A stretch of 64,000 bases of DNA from Nitrosospira multiformis (GCA_017306155.1 JAFKJB010000005.1:1-64000), one strand, 5' to 3'. Counted from the stretch's first letter, positions 27,768 through 39,724 are shown. Numbers and translations: made by a program. Notes: generated by a model not told the origin, from the sequence alone.

Positions 27768-27813
27768 CAACTCCCTTTATGGGGTAAGGATTGGAGGATG
27801 GGAGCACGGAATA

Positions 27814-27880
27814 CGGTAGCCTGCTCGCGGATGGGCATCTCCTTATGTTCCTTAAGGAGTGAAACTCCGAATGGCTACCG
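27814..27880 (-). promoter_or_regulatory. Structured two-state RNA leader upstream of the antiporter gene (candidate cation riboswitch)
   Basis: An 8-bp closing stem CGGTAGCC (27814-27821) / GGCTACCG (27873-27880) encloses two mutually exclusive hairpins. One pairs GGAG (27856-27859) with CTCC (27865-27868). The other pairs CTCCTTA (27839-27845) with TAAGGAG (27853-27859). The shared GGAG strand is a classic switch arrangement. Position just ahead of a Na+/H+ antiporter gene suggests the nhaA-I (Li+-sensing) or DUF1646 (Na+-sensing) riboswitch classes. Class membership is a hypothesis from context and partial memory of those motifs. Confidence 0.5.
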
Positions 27881-27999
27881 GAGGCTGGCTGAATACACTA
27901 ACACAATGACGAACAACATACCCTTTGCGAGGATACAAGCGTAATGCCGTTCCCTTGCGTTACAGAATGCGCGGATTCTGGAAACAAACAGCGAAGCTC

Positions 28000-28665
28000 T
28001 TATTTCATTGCATCCAGGTTTGCCTGCGCGTCGGCATTGCCCTGTTCGGCCGCTTTCTTGAACCATTCTTTCGCCTTGGCCTCGTCCCTGGGCACGCCTT
28101 CACCTGAGTAATACATCACACCCACGTTATTTTCCGCGTCGACATTGCCCTGTTCGGCCGCTTTTTGAAACAGCCCGAACGCCTTGGTGGAATCTTTAGG
28201 AACACCCTCGCCGTTGGCATACAGCAACCCCAGGTTGAATTGCGCATCCGCATAGCCCTGCTCGGCTGCGCGATGAAACCAGGCAGCGGCGGTAGCGGGA
28301 TCGTTACTCAGGATTTTGCCCGAAGCATCCTTGGATATCGCTTCACCCGTATAGTACATAACGCCAAGGCCAGTCTGTGCCTTGGGATCGCCAGCCTCCG
28401 CTTCTTTTTTCAACTGCATGAATCTTTCCTCCGGTGTGGAATCGCTCTCAGATCCGGCCGGCATGATTTCTTTCAATATTGCAGACTTCTCTTCCGGACT
28501 CAGACTTTCTTCCAGTACCGATGGCATTTGCTTTTCAGAAGTGAACTCATCCGGCAGTTCCGCCCGCTGCTCGGCGGGTTTTTCCGCATCCTTCGCTGTT
28601 TTCTGGCCACATCCGGCAAGCAGGAGCATCGGCAGCGCGAGCAATGTAACAAAAAGAATTTTCAT
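28000..28665 (-). CDS. Sel1-repeat lipoprotein
   Basis: 221 residues. The signal sequence ends in a lipobox, LLLAGC, at about residue 19, so it should be lipid-anchored in the envelope. After a charged linker (residues 20-85), three Sel1-like helical repeats of about 36 residues occupy the C-terminal half, recognisable by AQTGLGVMYYTGE, AQFNLGLLYANGEGV and ENNVGVMYYSGEGV, each followed by A..W/F..KAAEQG. Such repeats scaffold protein-protein contacts. It follows glnA on the same strand with a 59-bp gap, which may be coincidence. Specific function unknown. Confidence 0.88.
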   Translation of the reverse strand: MKILFVTLLALPMLLLAGCGQKTAKDAEKPAEQRAELPDEFTSEKQMPSVLEESLSPEEKSAILKEIMPAGSESDSTPEERFMQLKKEAEAGDPKAQTGLGVMYYTGEAISKDASGKILSNDPATAAAWFHRAAEQGYADAQFNLGLLYANGEGVPKDSTKAFGLFQKAAEQGNVDAENNVGVMYYSGEGVPRDEAKAKEWFKKAAEQGNADAQANLDAMK

Positions 28666-28724
28666 CGGATATTATGTCCTGATCAATGAAACAGCATTAA
28701 CTGTCCGAACGTGAGAAACAGCGT

Positions 28725-30134
28725 TCACAAGCTGTAGTACATATCGAATTCGACCGGATGCGTCGTCATCCGAAAGCGCGTAACTTCTTCCATCTTGAGC
28801 TCGATGTAAGCATCTATCATATCATTCGAAAACACCCCGCCGCGAGTCAGGAAATTGCGGTCCTTGTCCAGGCTGTCCAGCGCTTCATCCAGGGAAGCGC
28901 AGGGATTCGGAATTCTGGCAGCTTCCTCGGGTGGAAGGTCGTAGAGATTCTTGTCCATCGGGTCCCCCGGATGAATCTTGTTCTGGATTCCATCCAGCCC
29001 CGCCATCAGCATGGCAGTAAATGCAAGATAAGGGTTCGCGGTAGGATCAGGGAAGCGCACCTCGATCCGTCGGCCTTTGGGGTTATTGGCATAAGGAATG
29101 CGCACGGCAGCCGATCGGTTGCTGACGGAATAGGCCAGATTGATAGGTGCTTCAAAGCCCGGAACGAGGCGCTTGTACGAGTTTGTCCCCGGATTGGTGA
29201 TGGCGTTCAAGGCTTTTGCATGCCTGATGATTCCGCCAATATAGTGCATCGCCATTTCCGAGAGCCCGCCATAACCGTTTCCGGAAAACAGGTTTCGTCC
29301 ACCTTTCCAGATTGACTGGTGCACGTGCATTCCGGAACCATTGTCACCGACAATGGGTTTGGGCATGAAGGTCGCGGTCTTTCCGTAAGAGTGGGCGATG
29401 TTATGCACCACATATTTGAATACCTGAGTCCAGTCGGCACGCTTCACGAGACTGCTGTACCGGGTACCTATCTCACACTGTCCGGCAGTCGCCGTTTCGT
29501 GGTGATGCACTTCAACTTCGATGTCCATTTCCTCAAGTGCAAGACACATCGCCGATCGGATGTCATGCAAGGAGTCGATTGGAGGAATAGGGGAATAGCC
29601 TCCCTTGATACCAGGACGATGTCCGATGTTGCCACCCTCGTATTTTACCCTCGAACTCCAGGCTGCTTCTTCCGACTCGATTTTTACGGAACAGCCGGAC
29701 ATGTCCGCGTGCCAGGTGACGGAATCAAAAATGAAGAATTCAGGCTCCGGGCCGAAAAACGCGGTATCGCCGATGCCTGTCGACTTGAGGTAAGCTTCGC
29801 CGCGTTTTGCCAGGGAACGGGGATCGCGGTCATAACCCTTGCCATCCGAGGGCTCCACTACGTCACAGGTGATGAACAGGGTCGCCTCGTCCATGAAGGG
29901 ATCCATCCGGGCGGTGTCGGTATCCGGTATCAGCAGCATGTCCGATGCCTGCACACCCTTCCAGCCGGCGATGGAAGAACCGTCGAATGCGTGACCGTCC
30001 TCCAGTTTATCGGCATCGACGGCGTGAGCGGGCAGGGTTACATGTTGTTCTTTGCCGCGGGTATCGGTAAATCGCAGATCAACGAATCTGACTTCGTTGT
30101 CCTGAATCATTTTCAGAACATCGGCTACCGCCAT
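28725..30134 (-). CDS. glnA: Glutamine synthetase type I
   Basis: 469 residues from ATG 30134 (MAVADVLKM), which has GGAG seven bases upstream; a start at 30146 adds four residues. It condenses ammonia and glutamate to glutamine and is the central ammonia-assimilation enzyme. Visible signatures are DGSSIAGW near residue 50, the metal and ATP motif [16 protein letters not shown] near 260, and the adenylylation site NLYDLPPEE near residue 395, indicating control by GlnE-type adenylylation. Length matches GSI-beta (468-470). No glnK or ntrBC is adjacent. I did not find a convincing sigma-54 promoter upstream. Confidence 0.97.
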   Translation of the reverse strand: MAVADVLKMIQDNEVRFVDLRFTDTRGKEQHVTLPAHAVDADKLEDGHAFDGSSIAGWKGVQASDMLLIPDTDTARMDPFMDEATLFITCDVVEPSDGKGYDRDPRSLAKRGEAYLKSTGIGDTAFFGPEPEFFIFDSVTWHADMSGCSVKIESEEAAWSSRVKYEGGNIGHRPGIKGGYSPIPPIDSLHDIRSAMCLALEEMDIEVEVHHHETATAGQCEIGTRYSSLVKRADWTQVFKYVVHNIAHSYGKTATFMPKPIVGDNGSGMHVHQSIWKGGRNLFSGNGYGGLSEMAMHYIGGIIRHAKALNAITNPGTNSYKRLVPGFEAPINLAYSVSNRSAAVRIPYANNPKGRRIEVRFPDPTANPYLAFTAMLMAGLDGIQNKIHPGDPMDKNLYDLPPEEAARIPNPCASLDEALDSLDKDRNFLTRGGVFSNDMIDAYIELKMEEVTRFRMTTHPVEFDMYYSL

Positions 30135-30386
30135 TTCAGTCTCCAAACCATATCAATATGCAATCGTGCGAAAGCGCCTTCCTTTTAAAAAATTGAGTGT
30201 CCTCATATATAAAGGGAATTTGCGGAATCAATATTATATATCAGGAGGAGAGCGGTCATTCCCTCAGCAATAAAATACCGCAGGCTGGAAGAGGTGCGGT
30301 TTGTTCACTCTGTCCCTGGATTGACGTTTTCCAGACATCCAGATGGTTGAAAATCGATTAACATTACATATTATTTCATTCGTGTC

Positions 30387-30857
30387 ATGGTAAATCATAT
30401 GGAAAACGAAACAATCACTGCAATACTCGAAAGGGCGCATAAGCGTGCCGAGGAAATGGATCTGCCCTATCGGGGAGCGCTGCTGCCGACCGAAGCACTT
30501 ACCCTGCTTCAGGAAGCGCCCGCTGCGAAACTGGTGGATGTACGCTCACGCGCGGAATGGGATTGGGTAGGAAGAATTCCGGGTGCAGTGGAGATCGAAT
30601 GGCAGTCCTATCCGGGAATGCGTTCCAATCCTGATTTCATCAACTATCTTTCCAGTCAGGTAGATCAGGAATCAGTGGTCATGTTCATCTGCCGTACGGG
30701 GGGTCGCTCGCATCAGGCCGCAGCTACCGCTGCGGAACTGGGCTACAACAGTTGCTACAACGTTCTTGAAGGATTCGAAGGTGATAAGGACACCACCGGC
30801 CATCGCGGTAAGAAAGGGGGCTGGAAGGCGGCAGGATTACCCTGGGTACAGAGTTGA
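30387..30857 (+). CDS. Rhodanese-domain protein
   Basis: 156 residues; ATG 30399 (MENETIT) is an alternative start. A single rhodanese domain covers about residues 28-150: LVDVRSRAEWDWVGRIPGA at the start, and the active-site loop CRTGGRS with the catalytic Cys near residue 105. Such proteins transfer sulfane sulfur or act as thiol carriers. The conserved C-terminal GHRGKKGGWKAAGLPW is typical of a subgroup found in proteobacteria. It is divergent from glnA over a 250-bp gap and has no operon partner. Confidence 0.9.
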   Translation: MVNHMENETITAILERAHKRAEEMDLPYRGALLPTEALTLLQEAPAAKLVDVRSRAEWDWVGRIPGAVEIEWQSYPGMRSNPDFINYLSSQVDQESVVMFICRTGGRSHQAAATAAELGYNSCYNVLEGFEGDKDTTGHRGKKGGWKAAGLPWVQS

Positions 30858-31022
30858 AAGTCTTTCGTCTCCATCACTCTGATCTGAGTTATCGCCCCCC
30901 CTGCTCATCCTGGCCCTGGAGAGGCTCAGGAGGGGCTCAGGGCATGCTTATCGCGGCGACAATAATCTGGAAAATGATGGGGCGTAAGTGCATAAGCAAA
31001 ACTTAGTGGACATGAATCCTTC

Positions 31023-31844
31023 TTACGCTGACCACTGAACTATCCCGGAGTAGGCGGTAATCAGGACGATAATCCCGAACCCGATGCGATACCAGGCAAA
31101 AACGGAGAAATCGTGCTGGCTGACAAAGCGGAGCAAGCCTCGCACCGCGAGAAGTGCACTGATAAAGGACGCCACGAACCCGATCGCGAACACGCCCGCA
31201 TCATCCAGATGAAGAATATCGCGATTCTTGTAAAGATCATAGAAAGTCGCCGCGAACATAACTGGAATCGCGAGGAAAAATGAAAATTCAGTAGCGGCCT
31301 TGCGGGAGAGGCCGAAGAGGAGGCCACCAATAATGGTGGCGCCTGAGCGCGAGGTGCCGGGTATGAGCGCCAGGCACTGTGCCAGTCCCACCTTCAAGGC
31401 ATGTTTCCAGTCCATGTCCTCGACCCGTTCCACATCCACTACATGCGGCCTGCGTTCAGCCCAAAGAATCAGAAGGCCGCCGATAATGAATGCCAGAGCG
31501 ACCGGTACCGGATGAAACAGGTGTTGCTTGATAGTCTTGATGAACAGCAAACCCAGAATTGCGGCTGGCAGAAATGCGATCAAGAGATTCAGTACGAAGC
31601 GGTTTGCGTCCTGACGGGAGCCGATGTCCATCACTACATGACGCAGCTTGACACGATATTCCCAGCATACTGCCAGAATTGCGCCAAGCTGAATGACAAT
31701 GGTAAATACCCTGCCCTTTTCGTCATTGAAGTTGAGCAGATCGCTGACCAGAATCAGGTGACCGGTGGACGAAATCGGAAGAAATTCCGTCAGACCTTCC
31801 ACTATGCCAAGAATGAGCCCCTTGAGGAGAAGAAACCAGTCCAT
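31023..31844 (-). CDS. uppP: Undecaprenyl-diphosphatase
   Basis: 273 residues. Integral membrane enzyme that dephosphorylates undecaprenyl diphosphate to recycle the lipid carrier for peptidoglycan and O-antigen synthesis; it also confers bacitracin tolerance. Both signature regions are present: [15 protein letters not shown] at residues 15-29 and [10 protein letters not shown] near residue 160. About eight hydrophobic helices follow the family pattern, and length equals E. coli UppP (273). It is a single gene; a 178-bp gap separates it from the rhodanese gene. Confidence 0.95.
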   Translation of the reverse strand: MDWFLLLKGLILGIVEGLTEFLPISSTGHLILVSDLLNFNDEKGRVFTIVIQLGAILAVCWEYRVKLRHVVMDIGSRQDANRFVLNLLIAFLPAAILGLLFIKTIKQHLFHPVPVALAFIIGGLLILWAERRPHVVDVERVEDMDWKHALKVGLAQCLALIPGTSRSGATIIGGLLFGLSRKAATEFSFFLAIPVMFAATFYDLYKNRDILHLDDAGVFAIGFVASFISALLAVRGLLRFVSQHDFSVFAWYRIGFGIIVLITAYSGIVQWSA

Positions 31845-32148
31845 TCCAGATTATCCGGCAGAAACGGGGCCGGGGGTAACCGGGAACGAACGGGAATGAA
31901 CCATGGTGTTACCAGGGAATACGGGCAATGGATATCCAGTAGAGAAGCAGCGCCGGGAGCGCGACTGTTTGTTTTTCTGATATTATCGCATCAAACCGGC
32001 TTCAGGTTGGAGAAAACTTGTGATGTTGTTGCGGGAGGAGCGCAAGAATGAATGCTCTGGCGCAACGTACCCGCCTGAATCCTCCTGTCTCCTTCCCATT
32101 TCACTTTCTCGACGGCAAGCCTGCGCACAGGCTCACTTGTCATGCCGC
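31845..32148. other. Intergenic region downstream of thiC
   Basis: 304 bp between uppP and thiC. A minus-strand frame of about 50 codons starts at an ATG just after the thiC stop (MTSEPVRRLAVEKV) but lacks an SD and any family I recognise, so I do not call it. The uppP promoter should lie here. No strong hairpin terminator for thiC was found. Confidence 0.45.
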
Positions 32149-34242
<2,094 letters not shown>

Positions 34243-34324
34243 TAGCTGCTGCTGTGAAGCTAACGGAAATGTGGAATAATTGCAAGTTTGTTATGACATT
34301 TCATATAGGAGCAGATGGTTGGAT

Positions 34325-34996
34325 ATGGATCTCGAACAAAGCCGGTATAACATGGTGGAGCAGCAAATTCGTACGTGGGACGTGCTGGACCAGGAGGTTC
34401 TCCAACTATTGTTCGAGCTGCGGCGCGAGGAATTTGTCCCGGCAGCTTACCGTTCACTTGCATTCGTCGATATGGAGATCCCGCTGGGATACGGCGAGGT
34501 AATGCTCGCTCCCAAGGTTGAGGCGCGGATTTTCCAGGAACTGGGAATCAATAATACCGACAGAATTCTGGAGGTGGGGAGCGGCAGCGGTTACCTGGCT
34601 GCGCTCCTTGCCAGAAAGGGGGGATTTGTCCATAGCGTTGAGATTGTGCCGGAGCTGGCAGCCATGGCCGAAAAAAATCTGCGGAACCACCAGATTACCA
34701 ATGTCCTGGTGGAAAATGGCGATGCCGCTCGCGGCTGGGCCCGGCACGGTCCCTATGATGTTATCGTCCTGACCGGATCCACCCCCGTGCTGCCGGAGGA
34801 GTTTCAGAAGAACCTTAAAACCGGGGGCCGCCTCTTTGCTGTAGTGGGCGATCCACCGGTAATGCAGGCTCTTCTCGTCACTTGCGTGGTACAGGAAGAA
34901 AACGGGCGTGCAGGCGCGTATAGCACAGTCGGCCAGTTCGAAACCTGTATTACGCCGCTCAGAAATGCGAAGCAGCCGGCGAGATTTACATTCTGA
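34325..34996 (+). CDS. Protein-L-isoaspartate O-methyltransferase family protein
   Basis: 223 residues from ATG 34325 (MDLEQSRYNM), preceded by AGGAGCAG. Pcm-family SAM methyltransferase, which repairs isoaspartyl residues in aged proteins. The SAM motif I is ILEVGSGSGYLAALLA near residue 80, followed by VHSVEIVPELA (motif with the acidic residue). The N-terminal MVEQQIRTWDV and FVPAAYRSLAFVD are typical of the betaproteobacterial group next to tolC. In this group the catalytic Ser/Thr region differs from E. coli Pcm, so repair activity is not certain. tolC follows 95 bp downstream, the usual partner. Confidence 0.9.
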   Translation: MDLEQSRYNMVEQQIRTWDVLDQEVLQLLFELRREEFVPAAYRSLAFVDMEIPLGYGEVMLAPKVEARIFQELGINNTDRILEVGSGSGYLAALLARKGGFVHSVEIVPELAAMAEKNLRNHQITNVLVENGDAARGWARHGPYDVIVLTGSTPVLPEEFQKNLKTGGRLFAVVGDPPVMQALLVTCVVQEENGRAGAYSTVGQFETCITPLRNAKQPARFTF

Positions 34997-35091
34997 TCCT
35001 TCGGCCCGAACTCCAGGAATTGCAGTCCACGCGACGTATCCAGCGCTATTCCCCTATGGCTTTCATCCATCTTTAACTGTAGTCAACGAAG

Positions 35092-36534
35092 ATGTTCTTT
35101 TCAAACAGCGCAAGGCAGTCCGGAATCAAATCGAAAATTGCGCCGTGCGTCCATGCGCTCCTGTTTATCGGAGCGCTGAGTACTCCGCTGCGGGCCGCGG
35201 ATATCATGGACATCTATCATGAAGCGCTGGAAAATGATGCGCAGTTTCGCGCAGCCCGCTTCACGCACCAGGCCGCACAGGAAAAACTGCCCCAGGGCCG
35301 GGCGGGCCTGCTGCCCACGGTAACGCTTGCGGGTGTGCGCCGGCGGCAGTGGATCGATATAGGAAAAATCAGCGGAACTGCAACCGCGACCGCAGCGGGG
35401 GTGGCCGCCAGACCTTCCGAAGTTGTCATCGATAACCAGAGCCTGACCATTACCGCCACTCAGCCGATCTATCGCAAGGAGAATTTTGCGATCTATGAAC
35501 AATCGAAGCTTCAGGTTGCACAGGCCGATTCGGAGTTCATCATTGCGGCACAGGAGCTGATCCTGCGTGTGGCGCAGGCGTATCTGGATATTCTGTTGGC
35601 GGAAGTAAACGTGGAGGTTGCAGAGGCGCAGAAAAAAGCCATCAGCGAACAACTGGCGCAGGCAAAGCGCAACTTCGAAGTCGGAACCGCTACCATCGTC
35701 GATACTCACGAAGCTCAGGCGCGTTTCGACTTGACGGCTGCGTTGCAAATAGGCGCGCTGAACGAACTTGAAGTGCGCAAACGGACGCTCGAACAGATCA
35801 TCGGGCGGATACCGGAAGATATGGTTCGTCCCATCGAAATGCCCTCCGATCTGCTCACGTTGAAGTATTCCAGCATGCAGGACTGGATCAGTATGGCCGA
35901 ACAGAACAATCTCGCGCTGAAGGTCCAGGAGGCGGTATATGAAATTGCAAAAAAGGACGTTGAACGGGCTCAGGCGGGACATTATCCGACGCTCGATCTC
36001 GTTGCGATATACAGTGACCAGAAAGGGGTGGGGGGTACGATCACGGGGCGCCCCATTGACCTGACATCGAAAGAAATCGGCGTACAGCTCAGTTTTCCGC
36101 TGTTTCAGGGTTTTGCGGTGCAGTCGCGCGTACGCGAAGCAGTGGCTATCCGGGAAAAGGTGTTGCAGGACCTGAACAATACCCGGCGCAACAGCGTGCT
36201 GCAAGTAAGCCAGCAATATCTCAATGTCACCAATGGCATTGCGCAGGTAACGGCTCTGAAGCAGGCGCTGGTGTCCAGTCAAAGCCAGGTCGATTCCACC
36301 AAACTCGGCCAGGAAGTCGGTGTCCGAACCGAGGTGGACGTGCTGAACGCACAGCAATTGTACTATTCTGCGCGACGAGACCTCGCGCAGGCGCGCTACA
36401 ATTTCCTAATGTCAAGATTGCGATTGAAGGCAGAGGCGGGAGAACTGGACGAGGAGGATTTGAAGGAGGTGAACGATGCGTTGTTCCGGCCGCAAGCCCC
36501 GGATCCCCTCCGGTCTCCACTCGCTGCGCATTGA
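35092..36534 (+). CDS. tolC: TolC family outer membrane efflux protein
   Basis: 480 residues. Outer-membrane trimeric channel for type I secretion and efflux pumps. A signal peptide ends near LSTPLRAAD (about residue 36). Two OEP repeats follow, rich in coiled-coil helices (ADSEFIIAAQELILRVAQAY; KLGQEVGVRTEVDVLNAQQ), with the conserved GTATIVDTHEAQARFD and GVRTEVDVLNAQ turn motifs of the TolC/CyaE type. The C-terminal tail after ARYNFLMSRLRLKA is variable. Located downstream of the Pcm-like gene as in many betaproteobacteria. Confidence 0.94.
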   Translation: MFFSNSARQSGIKSKIAPCVHALLFIGALSTPLRAADIMDIYHEALENDAQFRAARFTHQAAQEKLPQGRAGLLPTVTLAGVRRRQWIDIGKISGTATATAAGVAARPSEVVIDNQSLTITATQPIYRKENFAIYEQSKLQVAQADSEFIIAAQELILRVAQAYLDILLAEVNVEVAEAQKKAISEQLAQAKRNFEVGTATIVDTHEAQARFDLTAALQIGALNELEVRKRTLEQIIGRIPEDMVRPIEMPSDLLTLKYSSMQDWISMAEQNNLALKVQEAVYEIAKKDVERAQAGHYPTLDLVAIYSDQKGVGGTITGRPIDLTSKEIGVQLSFPLFQGFAVQSRVREAVAIREKVLQDLNNTRRNSVLQVSQQYLNVTNGIAQVTALKQALVSSQSQVDSTKLGQEVGVRTEVDVLNAQQLYYSARRDLAQARYNFLMSRLRLKAEAGELDEEDLKEVNDALFRPQAPDPLRSPLAAH

Positions 36535-36749
36535 CGGGCGGCGGGCCCGGTGGTATTTTCAGGGGAAACATGAAAGGTGGCCTACGTCCCGATGAGCATG
36601 TCGTGAAGCAGGCGTTCTACCAAAAGGATGCTACGCTGTCGTAAACTGCCTTTCGGGTCGGGCCACTAGCTTCTCCTCCGGACACCCCTTGATTTCAAGA
36701 AGGTTGCCAACCTTATCCCGGAAATCGATCAATCCAATATAACCTCATC

Positions 36750-38396
36750 ATGAATTCGCCCTCTGCTCCCAATTCATACTGGAATCAAAAACCTGTGCTT
36801 TCCAGTGGCCAGAAGCCCAGCGGTATTCGAGACAGCCGGCCGAAAGAAGACGACTACGGGGTACTGGATGCGAAAACGTTCGATGCAATCGAAGCCGATG
36901 AGTTATTCGATTCGATCAATCATGCTATTACTCATGCAGGACAATCTGTGCTCTATCGCTCGCTTGCGCGGCCGGAGACAGATGCGGTGCTGATTCAAAA
37001 GAAACAGGAAGCAGTACGGGAACTCGCGTCAAATTCAATGCTTCGTGAAGCGCTTCAGCACCTCGTCGATACGGTGAAAGAGGGGGAGCAGTCTCTCTAT
37101 CATTTACTCTACGGTACTTTTACCGGGGGAATTGCCGTAGACAATTCCAGGGGCGGTAGTAAAGATGCATGGGAGTTCAATGGTTACGGTTACCACCAGT
37201 TCATCGATGGTACGGGGTTTGCGATCGACATGGTCGAGATGGTAGAAACTCTGCCTCAGCCGCAAAGCGTTTATCTCCGGGAGCTATTCCAGACTGTTCG
37301 CGACTTTGGCAAATCAAGGATTTATTCCCTGATGCGCGGTCCTGTCTATGTCTCCGAAGGAAAATTCAAGACCCGGGAAGAAAAGTCGCATTACCTGCCG
37401 CTCTCGCGCTTCACGCCGTCCATGTTCAAGCCTATTCCGGTATTTTTCGTTGTGGCTGTGCTCGCTGCGGCGCTTTATTTTTTTCAGGGATTGCTGGCGA
37501 GTTTCGGCATCGCTTATCTTGGTTATGGGATACTCGTGCTGGCAGTGCCGATTTTGCCCGTTGTTCTCATTGCAATTGCCGCCTCCGATCGCGACACTGT
37601 CATTTATCCACTGCGCAAGCTGTTCAAGCACAGCCCTGAACTGGCGCGACTGGTGGATGTGCTGGGAATGCTCGACGAACTGCTATCCTTCCATCGTTAT
37701 CCGGTGGCCTTCGGCGGCAAGATGACCTTGCCGGAAATATCGGAAAGCGAGCGGCACACACTGGAAGTCATGGAAGCGCGGAACCCCGTGCTCGCGCAGG
37801 CCAACTCCAATTATGTGCCGAATGATGTTTCGCTCGATGATGCCGGCCGCTTGCTGGTCATTACCGGACCCAACAGCGGCGGCAAAACTGCGTATTGCAA
37901 GACAGTCGTCCAGATTCAACTGCTGGGACAGATAGGGTGCCCTATTCCCGCCGCTGGCGCACGCCTGGTGCTGGCTGAGCATATTTTCTACCAGGTGCCG
38001 GACCCGGGCCATCTGGATGAGGGCATGGGGCGCTTTGGCCACGAGTTGAAACGCACGCGTGAAATTTTCTTCAATTCCACGCCGCGCAGTCTCGTCGTGC
38101 TGGATGAGCTTTCGGAGGGAACGACATTCGAAGAGAAGATGGAACTCTCGGAGTATGTTCTCGCCGGTTTTTACAAGCTTGGCGCAAGCACCTTGCTGGT
38201 TACCCATAACCATGAACTGTGCGAGCGCTTGCAGGACAAGGGGATAGGCCGCTACCTCCAGGGCGAATTTTCGCCACAGGGTCCGACCTACCGCCTGATT
38301 CCCGGCGTATCCCGGGTGAGTCATGCGGATCGGGTTGCGGCTGCCCTGGGTTTCAGTAAGGAAGATGTGGAAAAGCACCTTGCCAGCCGCGGCTAG
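36750..38396 (+). CDS. MutS-like ATPase with a central transmembrane hairpin
   Basis: 548 residues. The C-terminal 220 residues are a MutS domain V ATPase: Walker A GPNSGGKT near residue 375, Walker B RSLVVLDELSEGT near 445, and the ABC-like loop VTHNHE. The N-terminal 220 residues resemble the MutS lever/clamp helices (FDAIEADELFDSINHA). Unlike mismatch-repair MutS there is no mismatch-binding domain. Two membrane helices (PVFFVVAVLAAALYFFQGLL and YGILVLAVPILPVVLIAIAA, about residues 228-275) sit in the middle, so the protein should be anchored in the inner membrane. The role is unknown; DNA repair is not implied. Confidence 0.8.
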   Translation: MNSPSAPNSYWNQKPVLSSGQKPSGIRDSRPKEDDYGVLDAKTFDAIEADELFDSINHAITHAGQSVLYRSLARPETDAVLIQKKQEAVRELASNSMLREALQHLVDTVKEGEQSLYHLLYGTFTGGIAVDNSRGGSKDAWEFNGYGYHQFIDGTGFAIDMVEMVETLPQPQSVYLRELFQTVRDFGKSRIYSLMRGPVYVSEGKFKTREEKSHYLPLSRFTPSMFKPIPVFFVVAVLAAALYFFQGLLASFGIAYLGYGILVLAVPILPVVLIAIAASDRDTVIYPLRKLFKHSPELARLVDVLGMLDELLSFHRYPVAFGGKMTLPEISESERHTLEVMEARNPVLAQANSNYVPNDVSLDDAGRLLVITGPNSGGKTAYCKTVVQIQLLGQIGCPIPAAGARLVLAEHIFYQVPDPGHLDEGMGRFGHELKRTREIFFNSTPRSLVVLDELSEGTTFEEKMELSEYVLAGFYKLGASTLLVTHNHELCERLQDKGIGRYLQGEFSPQGPTYRLIPGVSRVSHADRVAAALGFSKEDVEKHLASRG

Positions 38397-38718
38397 TTGC
38401 CAGGGTCAACAGGGGAGTAATGAAGGGAGGTTCTGCTATATTGCTGGATGGTTTGTTCTTTGTAACGTTTCACCCTGCCTGCTTCAGACAACGATCTATT
38501 GCTGAATTACCCGGAATTCCCATACAACGAATCTCATCTGGTTTTCTCAAATGGAAAGCGGTGAGTACGCAACGCTTTTGCCGATTTGCCGCCGTCTGAT
38601 CCCTGCTCATTGCGAGCCGTGGGGGCTCTGGCAGGAAGCAGCATTCATCACTGAACAACATCAAAGCGGATGGCTGCTCGCAGATTCGCACTGAATCCGG
38701 AAGTCGAAAGGGTCAGAT
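38397..38718. other. Intergenic region with weak small frames
   Basis: 322 bp before hpnA. Two short plus-strand frames exist: 38420-38599 (59 codons, preceded by GGGGAG) and 38551-38694 (47 codons, MESGEYATLLPICRRL). The second reads protein-like but has no SD. Neither has a family I recognise, so I leave them uncalled. No hairpin terminator for the MutS-like gene was evident. Confidence 0.4.
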
Positions 38719-39711
38719 ATGACTAAGTCTTTAATAACCGGAGCCAACGGATTTGTCGGCTCCGCCGTAACGCGCTGTTTGCTGGAAGCGGGCCATGAAG
38801 TGCGCTGTCTTGTCCGGCCAGGAAGCGATCGACGAAATCTTGATAAGTTGCACGTTGAAATTTCGGAAGGTGACTTGCGTTCTGCTCCCTCCCTGAAACG
38901 TGCAGTCGCCGGCTGTGATAACCTGTTTCATGTGGCAGCAGACTACCGCCTTTGGGTACCCAATCCGGATACCATGTACGAAATCAATGTAAAGGGAACC
39001 CGGGCGCTGGTTCTTGCAGCTGCCGAAGCTGGAATGAAACGCATGGTCTATACCAGCAGTGTGGCGACGCTGGGCACGACTGAAAATGGCGTTCCTGCCA
39101 ACGAAGATACCCCTTCCAGCCTGGGATCGATGTGCGGACACTACAAGCGGTCGAAATTCATGGCTGAAGAAATTGTTCAGCAGATGACGCGGGAGCATAA
39201 CCTGCCCATGGTCATCGTCAATCCTTCCACGCCGATAGGGCCGCGTGATATCAAGCCCACCCCTACCGGCCGCATCGTAGTGGATACATTACGCAATCGA
39301 ATGCCGGCATACGTGAATACCGGCTTGAATATTGTGCATGCTGACGATATCGCTGAAGGCCATCTGCTGGCGTACAAGCATGGAAAACCTGGCGAGCGTT
39401 ACATCCTCGGGGGTGAAAACATGACCTTGCTGCAGATCCTGCAGAAAATCGATGAGATAAGAGGCAAGCAGATCAGGCGACTTGGCCTTCCCGTCAAGCT
39501 GATGGTGCCCGCTGCCTGGTTGATGGAAAAAATGTCCACCGTTACCAAGGTTGAGCCGCGCGCTACCGTGGATAGCGTCTCCATGGCAAAGAAAAAGATG
39601 TTCTACTCCAGTGACAAGGCGGTAAGAGAACTGGGTTATCGCTATCGCCCGGCTGCGGCTGCGCTCGAGGATGCAATGAACTGGTTCCAGGCAAACGGTT
39701 ACTGTGGCTAG
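38719..39711 (+). CDS. hpnA: Hopanoid-associated sugar epimerase HpnA
   Basis: 330 residues. Extended SDR (NAD-dependent epimerase) linked to hopanoid lipid biosynthesis. NAD motif TGANGFVGSAVTR near residue 7, FHVAADYRLWVPNPD (a hallmark of HpnA), YTSSVATLG, the catalytic YxxxK in HYKRSKFMAEE, and VNPSTPIGPRD. Length fits (about 330). The C-terminal substrate domain ends with MNWFQANGY. Other hpn or shc genes are not nearby, so the pathway genes are elsewhere or the gene is a solitary member. Confidence 0.93.
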   Translation: MTKSLITGANGFVGSAVTRCLLEAGHEVRCLVRPGSDRRNLDKLHVEISEGDLRSAPSLKRAVAGCDNLFHVAADYRLWVPNPDTMYEINVKGTRALVLAAAEAGMKRMVYTSSVATLGTTENGVPANEDTPSSLGSMCGHYKRSKFMAEEIVQQMTREHNLPMVIVNPSTPIGPRDIKPTPTGRIVVDTLRNRMPAYVNTGLNIVHADDIAEGHLLAYKHGKPGERYILGGENMTLLQILQKIDEIRGKQIRRLGLPVKLMVPAAWLMEKMSTVTKVEPRATVDSVSMAKKKMFYSSDKAVRELGYRYRPAAAALEDAMNWFQANGYCG

Positions 39712-39724
39712 AGCATTTTCGTAT

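Noticed and set aside
30135-30386. A sigma-54 (-24/-12) promoter for glnA
   Set aside because: A GCACG...TTGCA-like string exists near 30165 but the spacing between the GG/GC elements does not fit the consensus.
35101-36357. A 418-codon open frame antisense to tolC
   Set aside because: Shadow frame opposite an intact TolC gene; composition (Arg, His, Cys, Phe-rich) is typical of antisense reading.
36575-36750. Protein-like minus-strand frames between tolC and the MutS-like gene (e.g. FRDKVGNLLEIKGCPEE)
   Set aside because: Short, stop-limited, without a start codon or SD; could be a remnant but no family is recognised.
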